From assembly GCA_037045535.1 (NCBI GenBank), contig JBAOHI010000039.1, positions 1 to 64,000 on the forward strand: a stretch of 64,000 nucleotides of DNA, in the 5' to 3' direction. This document shows positions 52,194 to 61,924 of this stretch, piece by piece (position 1 is the first letter of the stretch; each line of letters opens with the position of its first letter). The translations under genes were made by a program, and so were the position numbers. The notes under the pieces were generated by a model. It did not search any database and was not told where the DNA came from. It was given only the letters and a program-made list of their open reading frames with translations. The DNA comes from Competibacter_A sp037045535. Its GTDB lineage: Bacteria > Pseudomonadota > Gammaproteobacteria > Competibacterales > Competibacteraceae.

Positions 52194-52589
52194 ATGACTT
52201 TATTTAGCAGAAAAGCTATGGACAGAGGTTTCACCCTAATCGAAGTGATTGTCACCCTTCTGGTTTTGTCCGTGGGATTGCTCGGTTTAGCGGGTTTGCA
52301 GCTCCACGCCTTGCAACATACTCATTCCAGCTATCAGCGCACTTTAGTGAACATTCAAGCGCTAGATATGGCAGAACGAATGTGGACCCATTTGGCGGAA
52401 CCGCTGGCGGAGATGAAGGAATGGCAAAAGCTGAATCAGGCGTCACTGCCGGAATGGCAGGGGGTGGTCACCGTTGCGCCCGATGAGCCCAGTGATTATT
52501 TGATCAATATCTCTTGGAAAGATTCGCGTATTGACGAGTCCCAGGTATTTTCCTTTGTCTATCGACTACGGTTGCCTAAATTGGATTAG
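52194..52589 (+). CDS. pilV: Minor pilin PilV-like (cluster A)
   Basis: 131 aa. Leader ends in DRG, followed by FTLIEVIVTLLVLSVGLLGLAGLQLHALQ, the PilV pattern with prepilin cleavage before Phe and Glu5. The body is short (about 100 residues) and ends YRLRLPKL. The start is ambiguous between GTG 52191, ATG 52194 and ATG 52218; the last would give an eight-residue-type leader. Sits 24 bp after fimT. Smaller than the cluster B homologue (172 aa). Confidence 0.82.
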   Translation: MTLFSRKAMDRGFTLIEVIVTLLVLSVGLLGLAGLQLHALQHTHSSYQRTLVNIQALDMAERMWTHLAEPLAEMKEWQKLNQASLPEWQGVVTVAPDEPSDYLINISWKDSRIDESQVFSFVYRLRLPKLD

Positions 52590-52623
52590 CCGTTATCGGC
52601 ATACCGAGATTTGGTGTGGCGAA

Positions 52624-53235
52624 ATGAACAGGATCATTCGCAATCGAAATAATGGTTTTACGCTGATTGAAATTCTGGTGGCTTTATCGATCAGCCTGGT
52701 TTTGATTGGCGGTATGTTTAGTGTTCTACTGAGCAGCAAGCAGTCTTATCTCAGAAAGGATAGTCTTAACCAAATGCAGGAGAATTTGCGGGTTGCATCG
52801 AATTTACTCCGAAACGTTTTGAGTATGACAGAATCGGTCCGGGAAGGGAGCCATCAGGATGGGATTATTGTCGCCTACAGTGGAGGGACTGGTGTTTTCA
52901 ATTGCCTGGGGCAACCGGTCTCTGCTGGTACCATCATCAGTTATTTTTATGTCAAGAAAAGTGCCTTGTACTGTAGTTCAGCCTATCCGATCGTGCCAGG
53001 ATCGCAGCAGCCGTTGGTAGAGGGTATCGCGGCAATGCAGGTTCAATATGGGATGGATTCGGATGACGATGGTCAGGTGGATGGCTATGCCGAATCACCG
53101 GGAGATTTAGATGCGATTGTTAGCGTCCGAATCACGCTGCGGTTGCTGGATTCGGCTTCTCCGCAGCAGCCCGAAGTGACGCTGACCGTGGCAATGCGTC
53201 CCAGGATTTTTTCCCGGCTAAAAGGAAGTTTCTAG
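52624..53235 (+). CDS. pilW: Minor pilin PilW-like (cluster A)
   Basis: 203 aa from ATG 52624. Leader NRIIRNRNNG then FTLIEILVALSISLVLIGGMFSVLLSSKQSY, and the PilW continuation LRKDSLNQMQENLRVASNLL. The C-terminal region PGDLDAIVSVRITLRLLDSAS is family-typical. Half the length of the cluster B PilW (403 aa), so the pseudopilin head is much reduced. Its stop codon TAG shares its last base with the GTG start of pilX. Confidence 0.83.
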   Translation: MNRIIRNRNNGFTLIEILVALSISLVLIGGMFSVLLSSKQSYLRKDSLNQMQENLRVASNLLRNVLSMTESVREGSHQDGIIVAYSGGTGVFNCLGQPVSAGTIISYFYVKKSALYCSSAYPIVPGSQQPLVEGIAAMQVQYGMDSDDDGQVDGYAESPGDLDAIVSVRITLRLLDSASPQQPEVTLTVAMRPRIFSRLKGSF

Positions 53236-53942
53236 TGAAAACCAGAGCCTTGCAGGAAGGGGGAGTGTTGATCATCAGTCTGATTATTTTGCTGGTGATG
53301 ACTCTGCTCGGAGTGAGCGCCATGACGGGTTCGGACTTACAGGAGCGGATGGTGGGTAATCAGAAACGGATGATCCAAGCGTCGATGGCAGCCGAATCCG
53401 GGGCTATCCTGGCGTTGCAGTGGCTGCGGACGCATCCCGAAGCTTGGGGTGATGCGAAAGCTTGGCAGGCGGGTGATGAGGCGTTGCCCTCCAGGCCGTC
53501 TTCGTCGCCAAATTTTGGCAACGCGGTTTTTTGGATCGAGAGCATCCGTTTTGAAGGGGATACTGCCGTGATCGTCAGCCGGGGTGGAGTGTTGGTGGTT
53601 GATAGGATCATCAGTCAAAGTGCCGTGTCAGTAACCTTAAAAAGCGAGGATTACGGAGACGACCTTCACCCTGTTGCGGCTTTGCCAGCCAGTGATGAAA
53701 CCAGGACAGGAGTCGGTGCCCACGGTAACAGTATGCTCGGCGTCCAGATTGGTGTGACCGGAGCAAATGGCACAGACGCCAAAAACATAGTTACGGACGA
53801 TATGAATCGGCATAACCAGGATGTTTTCACCGATGGTATCAATGATAGCGGTCAGCTCGTGATTGTGGATAAACTCCCGCCCGAGAAGCCAATGAAAAGC
53901 AAAGTGCTTGCTTGGAGGCAATTAAGCACGTACGGAATGTAA
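53235..53942 (+). CDS. pilX: Minor pilin PilX-like (cluster A)
   Basis: 235 aa, GTG start overlapping the pilW stop by one base. N-terminus LQEGGVLIISLIILLVMTLLGVSAMTGSDLQERMVGNQ is the PilX_N signature (GxxLxxxLxxLLxxTLLGxxA, with QERM.GN). PilX lacks Glu5 in this group. The remainder is a globular head of about 190 residues with no further match that I can name. Last gene of cluster A; converges with pilE of cluster B, 19 bp apart. No pilY1 gene accompanies this cluster. Confidence 0.83.
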   Translation: MKTRALQEGGVLIISLIILLVMTLLGVSAMTGSDLQERMVGNQKRMIQASMAAESGAILALQWLRTHPEAWGDAKAWQAGDEALPSRPSSSPNFGNAVFWIESIRFEGDTAVIVSRGGVLVVDRIISQSAVSVTLKSEDYGDDLHPVAALPASDETRTGVGAHGNSMLGVQIGVTGANGTDAKNIVTDDMNRHNQDVFTDGINDSGQLVIVDKLPPEKPMKSKVLAWRQLSTYGM

Positions 53943-53960
53943 CCAGATCAAACTGCTCAG

Positions 53961-54434
53961 TTAGCGGTTCCAGCATTCGTCAACTGTTTTGCCGGCGGCC
54001 TGCCCCTTGACACCGCTACTGCTGAGCGTCAAGGTGCCGCAGGCTTCGCTGGCTTGGGCACCTGTGGGAGCTGCTTGAAGGGTATAGGCCGACGCCGTGA
54101 TGTTGGCGAAGTTGTTGCCCAAAGGTTGAATGTTGTAATACTTGATCGCCCCTTCCTTTGGTGATGCTTGCAAACTAGTTGGCATGCCTAACAAAGTGAG
54201 CGAAGTCGTGGCCGAGCCATCAGCCTTCTTATTATAGGCGCCACGCTCGGTATAAATCCGTTCCATGTATTGAGCTGCTTCGAGTAGCACCGTTTTAGCA
54301 TCCGCGCGGCGAGAGCGCATCACGGACCCTTGATAAGAAGGATAGGCGATTGCCGCGAGAATGCCGATGATCGCCAAGACGATCATCAGTTCGACCAGAG
54401 TGAAGCCAGAATGTAATAAGCTCTTGTTGCGCAC
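53961..54434 (-). CDS. pilE: Type IV pilin-like protein PilE (cluster B)
   Basis: 157 aa. Leader RNKSLLHSG then FTLVELMIVLAIIGILAAIAYPSYQGSVMRSRRADAK, a classic type IVa pilin N-terminus with Glu5. The C-terminal part has two Cys (ACGTLTLSSSG..., DECWNR) forming the D-region loop of PilE minor pilins. Last gene of the minus-strand cluster, 51 bp after pilY1. The family member usually associated with pilY1 and pilWX operons rather than the major pilin PilA. Confidence 0.9.
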   Translation of the reverse strand: MRNKSLLHSGFTLVELMIVLAIIGILAAIAYPSYQGSVMRSRRADAKTVLLEAAQYMERIYTERGAYNKKADGSATTSLTLLGMPTSLQASPKEGAIKYYNIQPLGNNFANITASAYTLQAAPTGAQASEACGTLTLSSSGVKGQAAGKTVDECWNR

Positions 54435-54485
54435 GTTTGTCTTCCTGTCCCAGCACGGGGCGCGGCTCGAACCGCCCCCTAGCTG

Positions 54486-57400
54486 TTACTGTAATTGCCG
54501 CCACGAAGTCCGTTTGAAGCCACTCCCGCAAAATTGAGAATCTGTTACCGCGTCGGTTTCAGTATAGAGCGAGCCATTAGTACAACTGAAGGTCTTCTTG
54601 ATAACAGATTTGCCCTCATTGCAATAGGGGGTGCCCATGGAAGTCATACCGCAAACAGATGGTGGTTCGCTGGCTTCGCCCAGCCGTTGTATTCCTGAAA
54701 CAACGACCTTCTCCGAGTAGCTACCAAAATTGGAGTGGTCGCTCGCATTAACCACCTGATCTCTATTGAGATCAAAAGTCTCAGTCGTGGTGCGGCCGCC
54801 GGATGTGGCGTCGATTTCCATCACCCAACTCGAACCGCCGGCGCTACATGCGTCGGTACTGGGGATTTTGGTGTTGAAAAGCACCCGTTCACCACCGGTG
54901 AAGAGCGCCGTCTCTGTAACGCGTTCACCTTGTTGCGTACCCGAAGGCGGTTGCAGCAAATCCAGATACCAACCCTTCTGGGTATCCCAGTTGATCGCAA
55001 TGGTCGAGACATCCCGAATGCCATACCGATAGGCACCAAATATTTCCGTCGTTTCTTTTGTGATGGTTTGTTGTTGCAGCTGGGAGCGACCAGTGACGGT
55101 CCAGTTCGGGTCCGCTTCGGTGTTGTCCCTGATACCGTATAGCGTCTGGGTCTTTTTATCCGCTGGGTCGTCGGTATAAGCTGCATCGCCGTAGATATAC
55201 CGGCCCGTGCCGAACACCACGATATATCCGCTAACAGGGTGCTGCATAACGGCCGGCTGGACCGATATCGGCTGCGCGTTACCGCTGGAGTCCTTGGCTT
55301 GGAAAATCGCTCTCGCCGTCCAGTCAGCAGGGGTGGTGGAACTCAAATCAAAGCGCCACAGATGGCCTTGCATGTCGCCTGCGTACAGCATATCAGCTTT
55401 GAAATCAAAGTCTAAGTCGCCGGTCATGCCCTTGATTCGGTTAAGACCTCCTGGCATCGCAAGCGCGTTGTCGCTGCTGGGAGTGTGGGTTGTCGGTACG
55501 GTCATACTGTTGGTAGCATGGATGACGAAATAGTCTGTCCCTTCGTCCCAACCATCCGAAAGATCGGGATTGATCTTGATGAGAAACAGTTTTGCATTCC
55601 TCGCGTCGAGCGCAGGGTTGGTCTTGCAGATGGGTAATCCCGTTGCGGGATCCTTGTCATAACGAGAACCCAAGGTGCTATCACAGGTATGGCTTTCATA
55701 ACCATTGCCGATGACAACATACCAATTGCCGTCGTTCAGCCGCACGATCAATGGTTGCCCGGTCGCATAACCGAGTTCCGGGTGCGTGAATTCCCACATT
55801 ACCTTGCCGCTGCCGAAGCTAGCCGGATTGGTTACATCTAGCGCGTATACCGCTTTACCCCCAACGCCGAGAGTGCCGACTAGGACAGATTTCCAATCGG
55901 CTTCGCTGCAAGAGGTATTGGGTGCGTTAAGACAGACATCGCCAACAGCGACGGAGCCATCCACGTAATACTGATGCGGTAGACCCTTGCGCGTCAGATC
56001 GGAGAGTTTGTTGGCGCCTACTCCGCTGAAAACGGCGCGCGGAATGTAAGCGAATCGCTCGACTCCCGTTTTTGCGTCAAACGCGTGCAGCATGCCATCG
56101 TTGGCGCCAGCATAGATCATCGGGTCGCGCGTCTGCTTGACATCAGTCACAAATCCAGAATAACCGGCAAGATCGCTTGCCGCGCTGTAACCCAAGTCTT
56201 GGTTACCCACGAAAATGGGGGAGGAGTTGATGATATCGCCAAGGACAGGTTTGTCGTTGGACCCCGTGACCACTGTATCCGCGTTCCGTTTGCGAAACGT
56301 GCCGCTGGCTTCGCTTTTGCAGGGCGGCGTTGTGCAACCGGTCCAGTCGCGTTTGCCACGGACGTAATAGAGCGTGGCTTGTCGATCATCGGCAGTTATC
56401 AGGCTTGTGCTAAGGTTAAGAAAAGCCTTTTCTGGGTCGCTAAAGTTTGTCCACAGAAATTCAAAGCCACCTTCCTTTTTATCCAAGACTGTCGGATTTG
56501 TTGGGTCAGAATAATCGTCGGCAGGTCGGTATGAGAAAATCTTGCGATCTGACTCTTGTGGAATCAGCGTAGCGGCGTCGAAAATAACTGTCGTGGTATC
56601 GATTTCTCCCGTCGTTTTGTCGATCGGATAAGCGATCAGTTGTCCAAACCAATAACGAGGGCTGAACTTGGCCTGATAAATTCTATCCGGCGCTTGAGCA
56701 TAGCCGGAGTTGGTCGCGGCGGCGGAAGATGAACTGGTCTGCTCGACCGCCATCTCGAACGCCTTGTCGAGGACACGGGCAAGGGTACCGGCATTGGTCA
56801 CTGGAAAATAGTTGCGCGGTTCTTTGGGATTACCCTCGCTATCCCTGATGATATTGCCGAGGTCATCACGCTTTTCCCATTCGCCGAACTCTTCGCCGGA
56901 GTCGAGCGCGTTATTCTTTCTGGACGGTACCACAGCATCGATATCCTTAACGTAACCGTCTAGAAAACCGCCCCACTTCGCGGCATACCACAACGGATTG
57001 TGTTTGATGAATTCACCGGATGTATTAGTACCGGGCGTGTATCGGACCAGCCGCCTGCGAGGTAGCGAGTTGGTAAAACTCGTTTTGGAGGTGGTTGAGA
57101 TAGCACCGGTCATGTTGTTTACCGTGAACCAGGTCCAATCACAGTGCCCTCTTCTGTCATCGACCGCTGAGGAATTGACGAAGGGTATAGGAGTTAGTAG
57201 CGTCGTCGGCAGTGTCGCCGGTACTGTCGGCGGCGTGGTGTAATAATATGGATCGCAAACCACCGCCGGTGTGGTCGGCGGCGTGGCTATCACCAACTTG
57301 GCGCCATCATTGGCATACATTATGTCTGTTGCGGAATCGGATTCATTGCGAACCAAGAGCTTTATGCCGTCATTCGTCGTGCCTGAAATGACATAACCGA

Positions 57401-59513
57401 AGTGCAGGAGGGCGCCCATGGACTGGGTGCCAGCGCCATCAGCGTTATCGATAGTGGTGAATACATCAATGGTGTTATCGGCGTTCAGCTTGACCTCGTA
57501 GATCACCAGTGCGTCCATGTCGTTATCGTTGGAATATTCATGGCTGCCGTATTCAATCAAAAACTTATAGTACGGTCGTCCGCCATTAAGACTGGTATCG
57601 GTGGATATCAGGAACATGCGCAACGCCCCACCGTTTTGCGGAACATTTGGTGAGATTGTATAGTTTGTCCCGCTGTATCTCAGCAATTTCGCGAAGGGGA
57701 CGATGGTCACTTTCCGATTTACGCCATTGACGGTGACGGGTATTTCGATCTTCGGTGCGGTTGACGATAGCGCCACGGCAAAAGTATCGACTTTTTGCTC
57801 TCCTTGCGCCGCCAGATTAAGATCAGTGGTCTTGCCGAACGCGGCGACCGCAGCGGCGTAATAAGAACCTTGTTTGTTGGTGTCTTCCTGGGCCAAGCCA
57901 CGGATATTAGCAAAACTGGAGACGGATTTAGGGCTTGGAGCTAAATCAGCATCACTCGATAATGTGGCTGGAGTCACTTCGCCGATGAATATCGACTTGG
58001 TGGTGCCATACTCTGAATCCCAGATATTTTGTGCCAAGGAAGCGGCATTGAGACCACTAAGCGTACTGGACAATGTGCCGGCAAACGAACTTCCCGGTAA
58101 ATTATCCGAGTCGAAAGTCGGCATAACATCGCTGATGACCGTTTGGAACGATTTTGCACACCAATTGTTCCTGCTGGCATCGTAAGGGTTATCCCATGCA
58201 GCCACCAAAGGTAATCCTAATGTATAGTCTTCATTGCTGCCGCTGTTTGTGTAGGTAAATTCCGGGGTAGGTGAACCGGCGCCAGAAAAGTACCGCAAAC
58301 CCTCGTACATCATTTCGGCGATCGGGTTACCCCACCAAGTGCACTCCCCGTCATTGGGCGCCCGCTTTCTGTGCTCGGTGTCGCTGCAATAACCGGGATT
58401 GCCTAGACTGCCTCGATTGTAATCGCCGTCAAATCCATTGATCTTGATGGCGTCGATGGTGGCGACGATGCCCTTAAAAGTGGGTGATGGCAAGAGGTGC
58501 TTGAACTGCCCGGTGGTCGCATTAATTTCGTCTCTGAATGAACTGATCGCTCGTCGCAACACCCCTCCCCGCAGATTATGTGTATAGGAACCGGTAAGCA
58601 AACCAAAATACATACTGTCATTTTCACCGTAGTCGTGCAGGATTCCGGTTGGCTTATAAGCAGTTGGTGTTCCACTTGGATAGCCCTTGCAGTTGGTTTC
58701 CCTTAATTCTCCGGCCGCGCCGCTCTTGCAAACTTCAACGCGCACGATCAGGTTGTAAGCCCAAGCCCAATCGGCGAGCGGTGTCCCATCTTTTCCCGCG
58801 ATCCAATTCCAGATATGATCGGTTTGATTGGTTCTGACCAAAAGCCTTGGCGCCGCCGTTGCTCCCTCGGACAATAGCGATGCATTGGCGAATAGATGGT
58901 GCTGTTGCAGAGCTGGATTTGAATTAACGGTTATCGACGGTAACGGGGTATAGTTTTCGATCCTGTAGGTGTCGATCGATGGATCGTACTCCTTGCCAAA
59001 AACATGCACATCCTGCGGGATATAAGCGCGCTCCAAGACGGTCAGCGAGGTCGTATCGGTACTGCGTTTGCCACCATACAATACTTCGCGCAACGTATCC
59101 ATGCGAGTCATGGTGACATAGTTAAGAAAATCACCACTCCATTTGCCCGAGCACTTTTTGTTGAGAGTAACGATGGCGGGTATGAATCGATTGCTGCTGG
59201 TACTGTAGTCGTAACATTTATACGAGTCAAAGTAACCGTAGTAATTAACGGGAGAACCCGTTGAATCTGTAAGATCAGGTCTATAGCGAGTTTCGATAGT
59301 CCCGTCGCCATTCAGGTCCGAGAGATCATCATAGGCTTCATAGAATAGCCGATGATCGCGCTGCATAGTAAGCAGCATCATAGGTGGGGCGTTGTAACCC
59401 AGATAGAGTGGTTTTTGTGCGGGTGTGGCTATTGCCGGAGTTTGCTTAATAGCTATCGCTAGCACGCTGATCACTAGTATGAAAGCAGCACGAAAGTAGA
59501 AGTTGGTTCCCAT
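54486..59513 (-). CDS. pilY1: PilY1-type pilus tip/adhesin protein
   Basis: 1675 aa. Signal peptide (about 1-30, LVISVLAIAIKQTPAIA). The N-terminal domain carries QKPLYLGYNAPPMMLLTMQRDHRLFYEAYDDLSD. The C-terminal half is the PilY1 beta-propeller (around 1080-1620): AGANDGMLHAFDAKTGVERFAYIPRAVF, VGTLGVGGKAVYALDVTNP and VVIGNGYESH. Two calcium-loop-like stretches are DLNGDGTIET near the N-terminus and DLNRDQVVNASD near the C-terminus. No obvious MIDAS motif of a von Willebrand A domain was found. PilY1 sits at pilus tips, promoting extension and surface attachment. ATG 59513 follows CAGGG; the frame is open 99 bases further. Confidence 0.9.
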   Translation of the reverse strand: MGTNFYFRAAFILVISVLAIAIKQTPAIATPAQKPLYLGYNAPPMMLLTMQRDHRLFYEAYDDLSDLNGDGTIETRYRPDLTDSTGSPVNYYGYFDSYKCYDYSTSSNRFIPAIVTLNKKCSGKWSGDFLNYVTMTRMDTLREVLYGGKRSTDTTSLTVLERAYIPQDVHVFGKEYDPSIDTYRIENYTPLPSITVNSNPALQQHHLFANASLLSEGATAAPRLLVRTNQTDHIWNWIAGKDGTPLADWAWAYNLIVRVEVCKSGAAGELRETNCKGYPSGTPTAYKPTGILHDYGENDSMYFGLLTGSYTHNLRGGVLRRAISSFRDEINATTGQFKHLLPSPTFKGIVATIDAIKINGFDGDYNRGSLGNPGYCSDTEHRKRAPNDGECTWWGNPIAEMMYEGLRYFSGAGSPTPEFTYTNSGSNEDYTLGLPLVAAWDNPYDASRNNWCAKSFQTVISDVMPTFDSDNLPGSSFAGTLSSTLSGLNAASLAQNIWDSEYGTTKSIFIGEVTPATLSSDADLAPSPKSVSSFANIRGLAQEDTNKQGSYYAAAVAAFGKTTDLNLAAQGEQKVDTFAVALSSTAPKIEIPVTVNGVNRKVTIVPFAKLLRYSGTNYTISPNVPQNGGALRMFLISTDTSLNGGRPYYKFLIEYGSHEYSNDNDMDALVIYEVKLNADNTIDVFTTIDNADGAGTQSMGALLHFGYVISGTTNDGIKLLVRNESDSATDIMYANDGAKLVIATPPTTPAVVCDPYYYTTPPTVPATLPTTLLTPIPFVNSSAVDDRRGHCDWTWFTVNNMTGAISTTSKTSFTNSLPRRRLVRYTPGTNTSGEFIKHNPLWYAAKWGGFLDGYVKDIDAVVPSRKNNALDSGEEFGEWEKRDDLGNIIRDSEGNPKEPRNYFPVTNAGTLARVLDKAFEMAVEQTSSSSAAATNSGYAQAPDRIYQAKFSPRYWFGQLIAYPIDKTTGEIDTTTVIFDAATLIPQESDRKIFSYRPADDYSDPTNPTVLDKKEGGFEFLWTNFSDPEKAFLNLSTSLITADDRQATLYYVRGKRDWTGCTTPPCKSEASGTFRKRNADTVVTGSNDKPVLGDIINSSPIFVGNQDLGYSAASDLAGYSGFVTDVKQTRDPMIYAGANDGMLHAFDAKTGVERFAYIPRAVFSGVGANKLSDLTRKGLPHQYYVDGSVAVGDVCLNAPNTSCSEADWKSVLVGTLGVGGKAVYALDVTNPASFGSGKVMWEFTHPELGYATGQPLIVRLNDGNWYVVIGNGYESHTCDSTLGSRYDKDPATGLPICKTNPALDARNAKLFLIKINPDLSDGWDEGTDYFVIHATNSMTVPTTHTPSSDNALAMPGGLNRIKGMTGDLDFDFKADMLYAGDMQGHLWRFDLSSTTPADWTARAIFQAKDSSGNAQPISVQPAVMQHPVSGYIVVFGTGRYIYGDAAYTDDPADKKTQTLYGIRDNTEADPNWTVTGRSQLQQQTITKETTEIFGAYRYGIRDVSTIAINWDTQKGWYLDLLQPPSGTQQGERVTETALFTGGERVLFNTKIPSTDACSAGGSSWVMEIDATSGGRTTTETFDLNRDQVVNASDHSNFGSYSEKVVVSGIQRLGEASEPPSVCGMTSMGTPYCNEGKSVIKKTFSCTNGSLYTETDAVTDSQFCGSGFKRTSWRQLQ

Positions 59514-59538
59514 GATGGCACCCTGGTATAACCGCGAG

Positions 59539-60192
59539 TTATTGCTCGGAATAAGTTGCTTGTAGGATAACGATGGCGCTATCGGTAAAGCCGTAGCCAA
59601 TAGCGGTAACACGGTAGGACTTGACCGGATTAATGGCCGGGTCGTTCAGTTGCTCGATCATATAGCGAGGCGATTGGTACGGATGGCCTGGCTTGGAATA
59701 ATCGCCAGAAGCGACAAATTCCACGCCGGTGTTATAGCCACAAGTCGCCCAGGCATCCTTATAGGTATTTCTCCAAAAGGTGGGGTCGGCACCATCGCCG
59801 AGTCCATTTGCGACGAGATAAGGCGCAGGCGTCGTCGTAGCGCCTGCGCAAACTCCCGTACTGGGGCAATATTTCAGCGCCCCAGCCGTACAGGTCGAGC
59901 CGCTGCTAAATGTCCCGCTATCGTTTATCACCGCGTTGGTATCGGTTGAAAAATAAGTCTTCTCGGCCGCCGCTAACGCCGACTCGGCGGCCTGGAAAGC
60001 GATGGTGCGGTCGCGCAAATTGGCCGACATGCGTTCTTGCTGGGCTGTCGTGCGTATCGATGTAATGCCGACCAATGATAGAATGAACAACAGAATGAGG
60101 CCGACGAACAGAATGGAACCCTTTTCGCGATAGCAGCTTTGCGGGGTAGCACGGCAAGAGGATTGTGTGGTTTGTAACACTATGGGAGCCAT
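59539..60192 (-). CDS. pilX: Minor pilin PilX-like (cluster B)
   Basis: 217 aa. The leader ends REKGS and is followed by ILFVGLILLFILSLVGITSIRTTAQQERMSANLRDRTIAFQAAESAL, the PilX_N signature in full. The globular head includes Cys pairs. Starts 15 bp after pilW and ends 26 bp before pilY1 (start to start order pilW-pilX-pilY1). The longer leader (about 25 residues) is normal for PilX. Confidence 0.88.
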   Translation of the reverse strand: MAPIVLQTTQSSCRATPQSCYREKGSILFVGLILLFILSLVGITSIRTTAQQERMSANLRDRTIAFQAAESALAAAEKTYFSTDTNAVINDSGTFSSGSTCTAGALKYCPSTGVCAGATTTPAPYLVANGLGDGADPTFWRNTYKDAWATCGYNTGVEFVASGDYSKPGHPYQSPRYMIEQLNDPAINPVKSYRVTAIGYGFTDSAIVILQATYSEQ

Positions 60193-60206
60193 TTTGGAAT
60201 GCCCCT

Positions 60207-61418
60207 TTATTTTTGAGATTGCAATAGGCGGTTGCGTACACCTATGGTTGCAGTCATCACTAGGCGAAGCCTGCTGTCCGCAGGAGTGAAATCGCTACCG
60301 TCAAACCATACAGTCTGAGCAGCGGTCGTTAGTCTGTCCTCTGCCGAGACCAATAACAACTCGATGCGAACCGATTTGACGCAATCCCACGGATCGCCGG
60401 TTGAGGTGCCGCCGATCGCCTTGTCGTTGCAGATCTCTCCTTGCACATCACCTGCGGTGAGATAATCGGTTGGGTAGCCTTCCATGTTGCCGGCAAGGCC
60501 ATATTTGAGTTGCATGTTCTCGACGCCTGGGACCAGAAGCTGGTCGGTTCCACCGACTTCTCGCCGATAAAGAGCTCGAAGGCCAGTTGCCGGATCCGTG
60601 GCAATGTAATAGGCGCGGCTGAACGCTTTCAGAACTTCACCGCCCACATAGGGTTTACCCAAATCCGCGCAGGCATTCTTACCGCTCGCTTGCGCATGGC
60701 TGATTGTGGTAGTGGTGGACGTGGTGGTGATACTGGTAGCGGTGAACACGCCGGCGCTTTGGCAATCGGCCACCAAGGTCACATCGTTGGCCGCCAGGTT
60801 GTGGGTCGCGCTGATGACGATATCCGCTGTTCCGCTGGCTTGAGCGGTTACGGTTTTGCCCAGCGGTCTAGCGCCGCGAACGATTACGACATCGGAATTG
60901 GCTAGTGCGGTAGTCGGAGCACCAGTCGTCGCTAGGTCGGGATCGAAATCGTCGGAGTCGGTGCCGGGAGAAGCATTGGTCACCGCTTTCTCACCGTCGT
61001 AGCCCTCGATCGGGTGCCGGAAATCGTGGGCAAAACTACCGTCGGGGGTGGCTAAAAGATTGTTGAGTTTATTAGCGGGACTGGTAGAGCATTTGCCGTA
61101 ATTAGTATTAATAATGCCCGTAGCGCAGCCGAAATTACCGGCCATTTGAAGATCTTGAGTCAGATATTCAATCGCTAACCGCCCATTTTCCTGCATGCGC
61201 GACAGCGAGGCATTGCTTCGGTAAGTTTGTTTGCTGCCTGTGTAGACATATGTCACGCCGAGCAACAGGAACAGGCTGATCGCTAGCGCGGTCATTACTT
61301 CAACCAGTGTAAATCCATTGGGCGCTGGGCGTGAGAAGGATCTGAACCCGATTTGGAATCGGTTAACCAAGGGAGGTGAATCAGTGGACATGGCCGCGCA
61401 GCTCGTCAGAAATTGCAT
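60207..61418 (-). CDS. pilW: Minor pilin PilW-like (cluster B)
   Basis: 403 aa. The leader ends SRPAPNG, then FTLVEVMTALAISLFLLLGVTYVYTGSKQTYRSNASLSRMQENGRLAIEYLTQDLQMAGNFGCA, a textbook PilW N-terminus. The head is large, with several Cys and a Thr/Ser-rich stretch near the middle. ATG 61418 overlaps the end of pilV; a second ATG nine codons later is an alternative. Order and tight packing (fimT-pilV-pilW-pilX-pilY1-pilE) indicate one operon. Confidence 0.9.
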   Translation of the reverse strand: MQFLTSCAAMSTDSPPLVNRFQIGFRSFSRPAPNGFTLVEVMTALAISLFLLLGVTYVYTGSKQTYRSNASLSRMQENGRLAIEYLTQDLQMAGNFGCATGIINTNYGKCSTSPANKLNNLLATPDGSFAHDFRHPIEGYDGEKAVTNASPGTDSDDFDPDLATTGAPTTALANSDVVIVRGARPLGKTVTAQASGTADIVISATHNLAANDVTLVADCQSAGVFTATSITTTSTTTTISHAQASGKNACADLGKPYVGGEVLKAFSRAYYIATDPATGLRALYRREVGGTDQLLVPGVENMQLKYGLAGNMEGYPTDYLTAGDVQGEICNDKAIGGTSTGDPWDCVKSVRIELLLVSAEDRLTTAAQTVWFDGSDFTPADSRLRLVMTATIGVRNRLLQSQK

Positions 61419-61924
61419 GGAAGCGTCGAACAGTACTGGCTTTCAACTTTCAGCTCCTTTGTAGAGCTGGAAGGCTGGCCGGTGCCCCGACTGTCGTCCC
61501 ATTGTACAAACACCTCAATGCGTGATTGACTGCTCGTAATAGTAATTTTTCCTTGACCGCTTGGCAGTCGTTTGCAAAGAGTTTGCAGCCACTCATTGAT
61601 ATCTTTTTTATATAATTCGGTTGCGGGGCTGAATTTCGCGGTAGCGCAATTGGCGCCGTAATTCCAATAAGAATCGCCAGTATCGTAACTAGTGACTTCC
61701 TTTCGGTTGACACGCATGCGGTCAATCATGTCATAGCTCAGCACCGACGCCTGACTGCTAAAAAGCGAGCTTTGATTGTTTTTGAGTCCAATCAATTGCA
61801 GGCTGGCGACGCCCAATAGACCGATGGAGAGCACGACGATCGCGATCAACACTTCGAGCAAAGTGAATCCATGGTTGAACCGGTGAACGGTCTGGAAGAG
61901 TGTCATGGACGGACCTACGGACAT
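61406..61924 (-). CDS. pilV: Minor pilin PilV-like (cluster B)
   Basis: 172 aa. Leader up to RFNHG, then FTLLEVLIAIVVLSIGLLGVASLQLIGLKNNQSS, the PilV signature; MIDRMRVNR is a further PilV mark. Overlaps fimT by 10 bp upstream and pilW by 13 bp downstream. The C-terminus YCSTLPCNF carries two Cys. Confidence 0.9.
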   Translation of the reverse strand: MSVGPSMTLFQTVHRFNHGFTLLEVLIAIVVLSIGLLGVASLQLIGLKNNQSSLFSSQASVLSYDMIDRMRVNRKEVTSYDTGDSYWNYGANCATAKFSPATELYKKDINEWLQTLCKRLPSGQGKITITSSQSRIEVFVQWDDSRGTGQPSSSTKELKVESQYCSTLPCNF

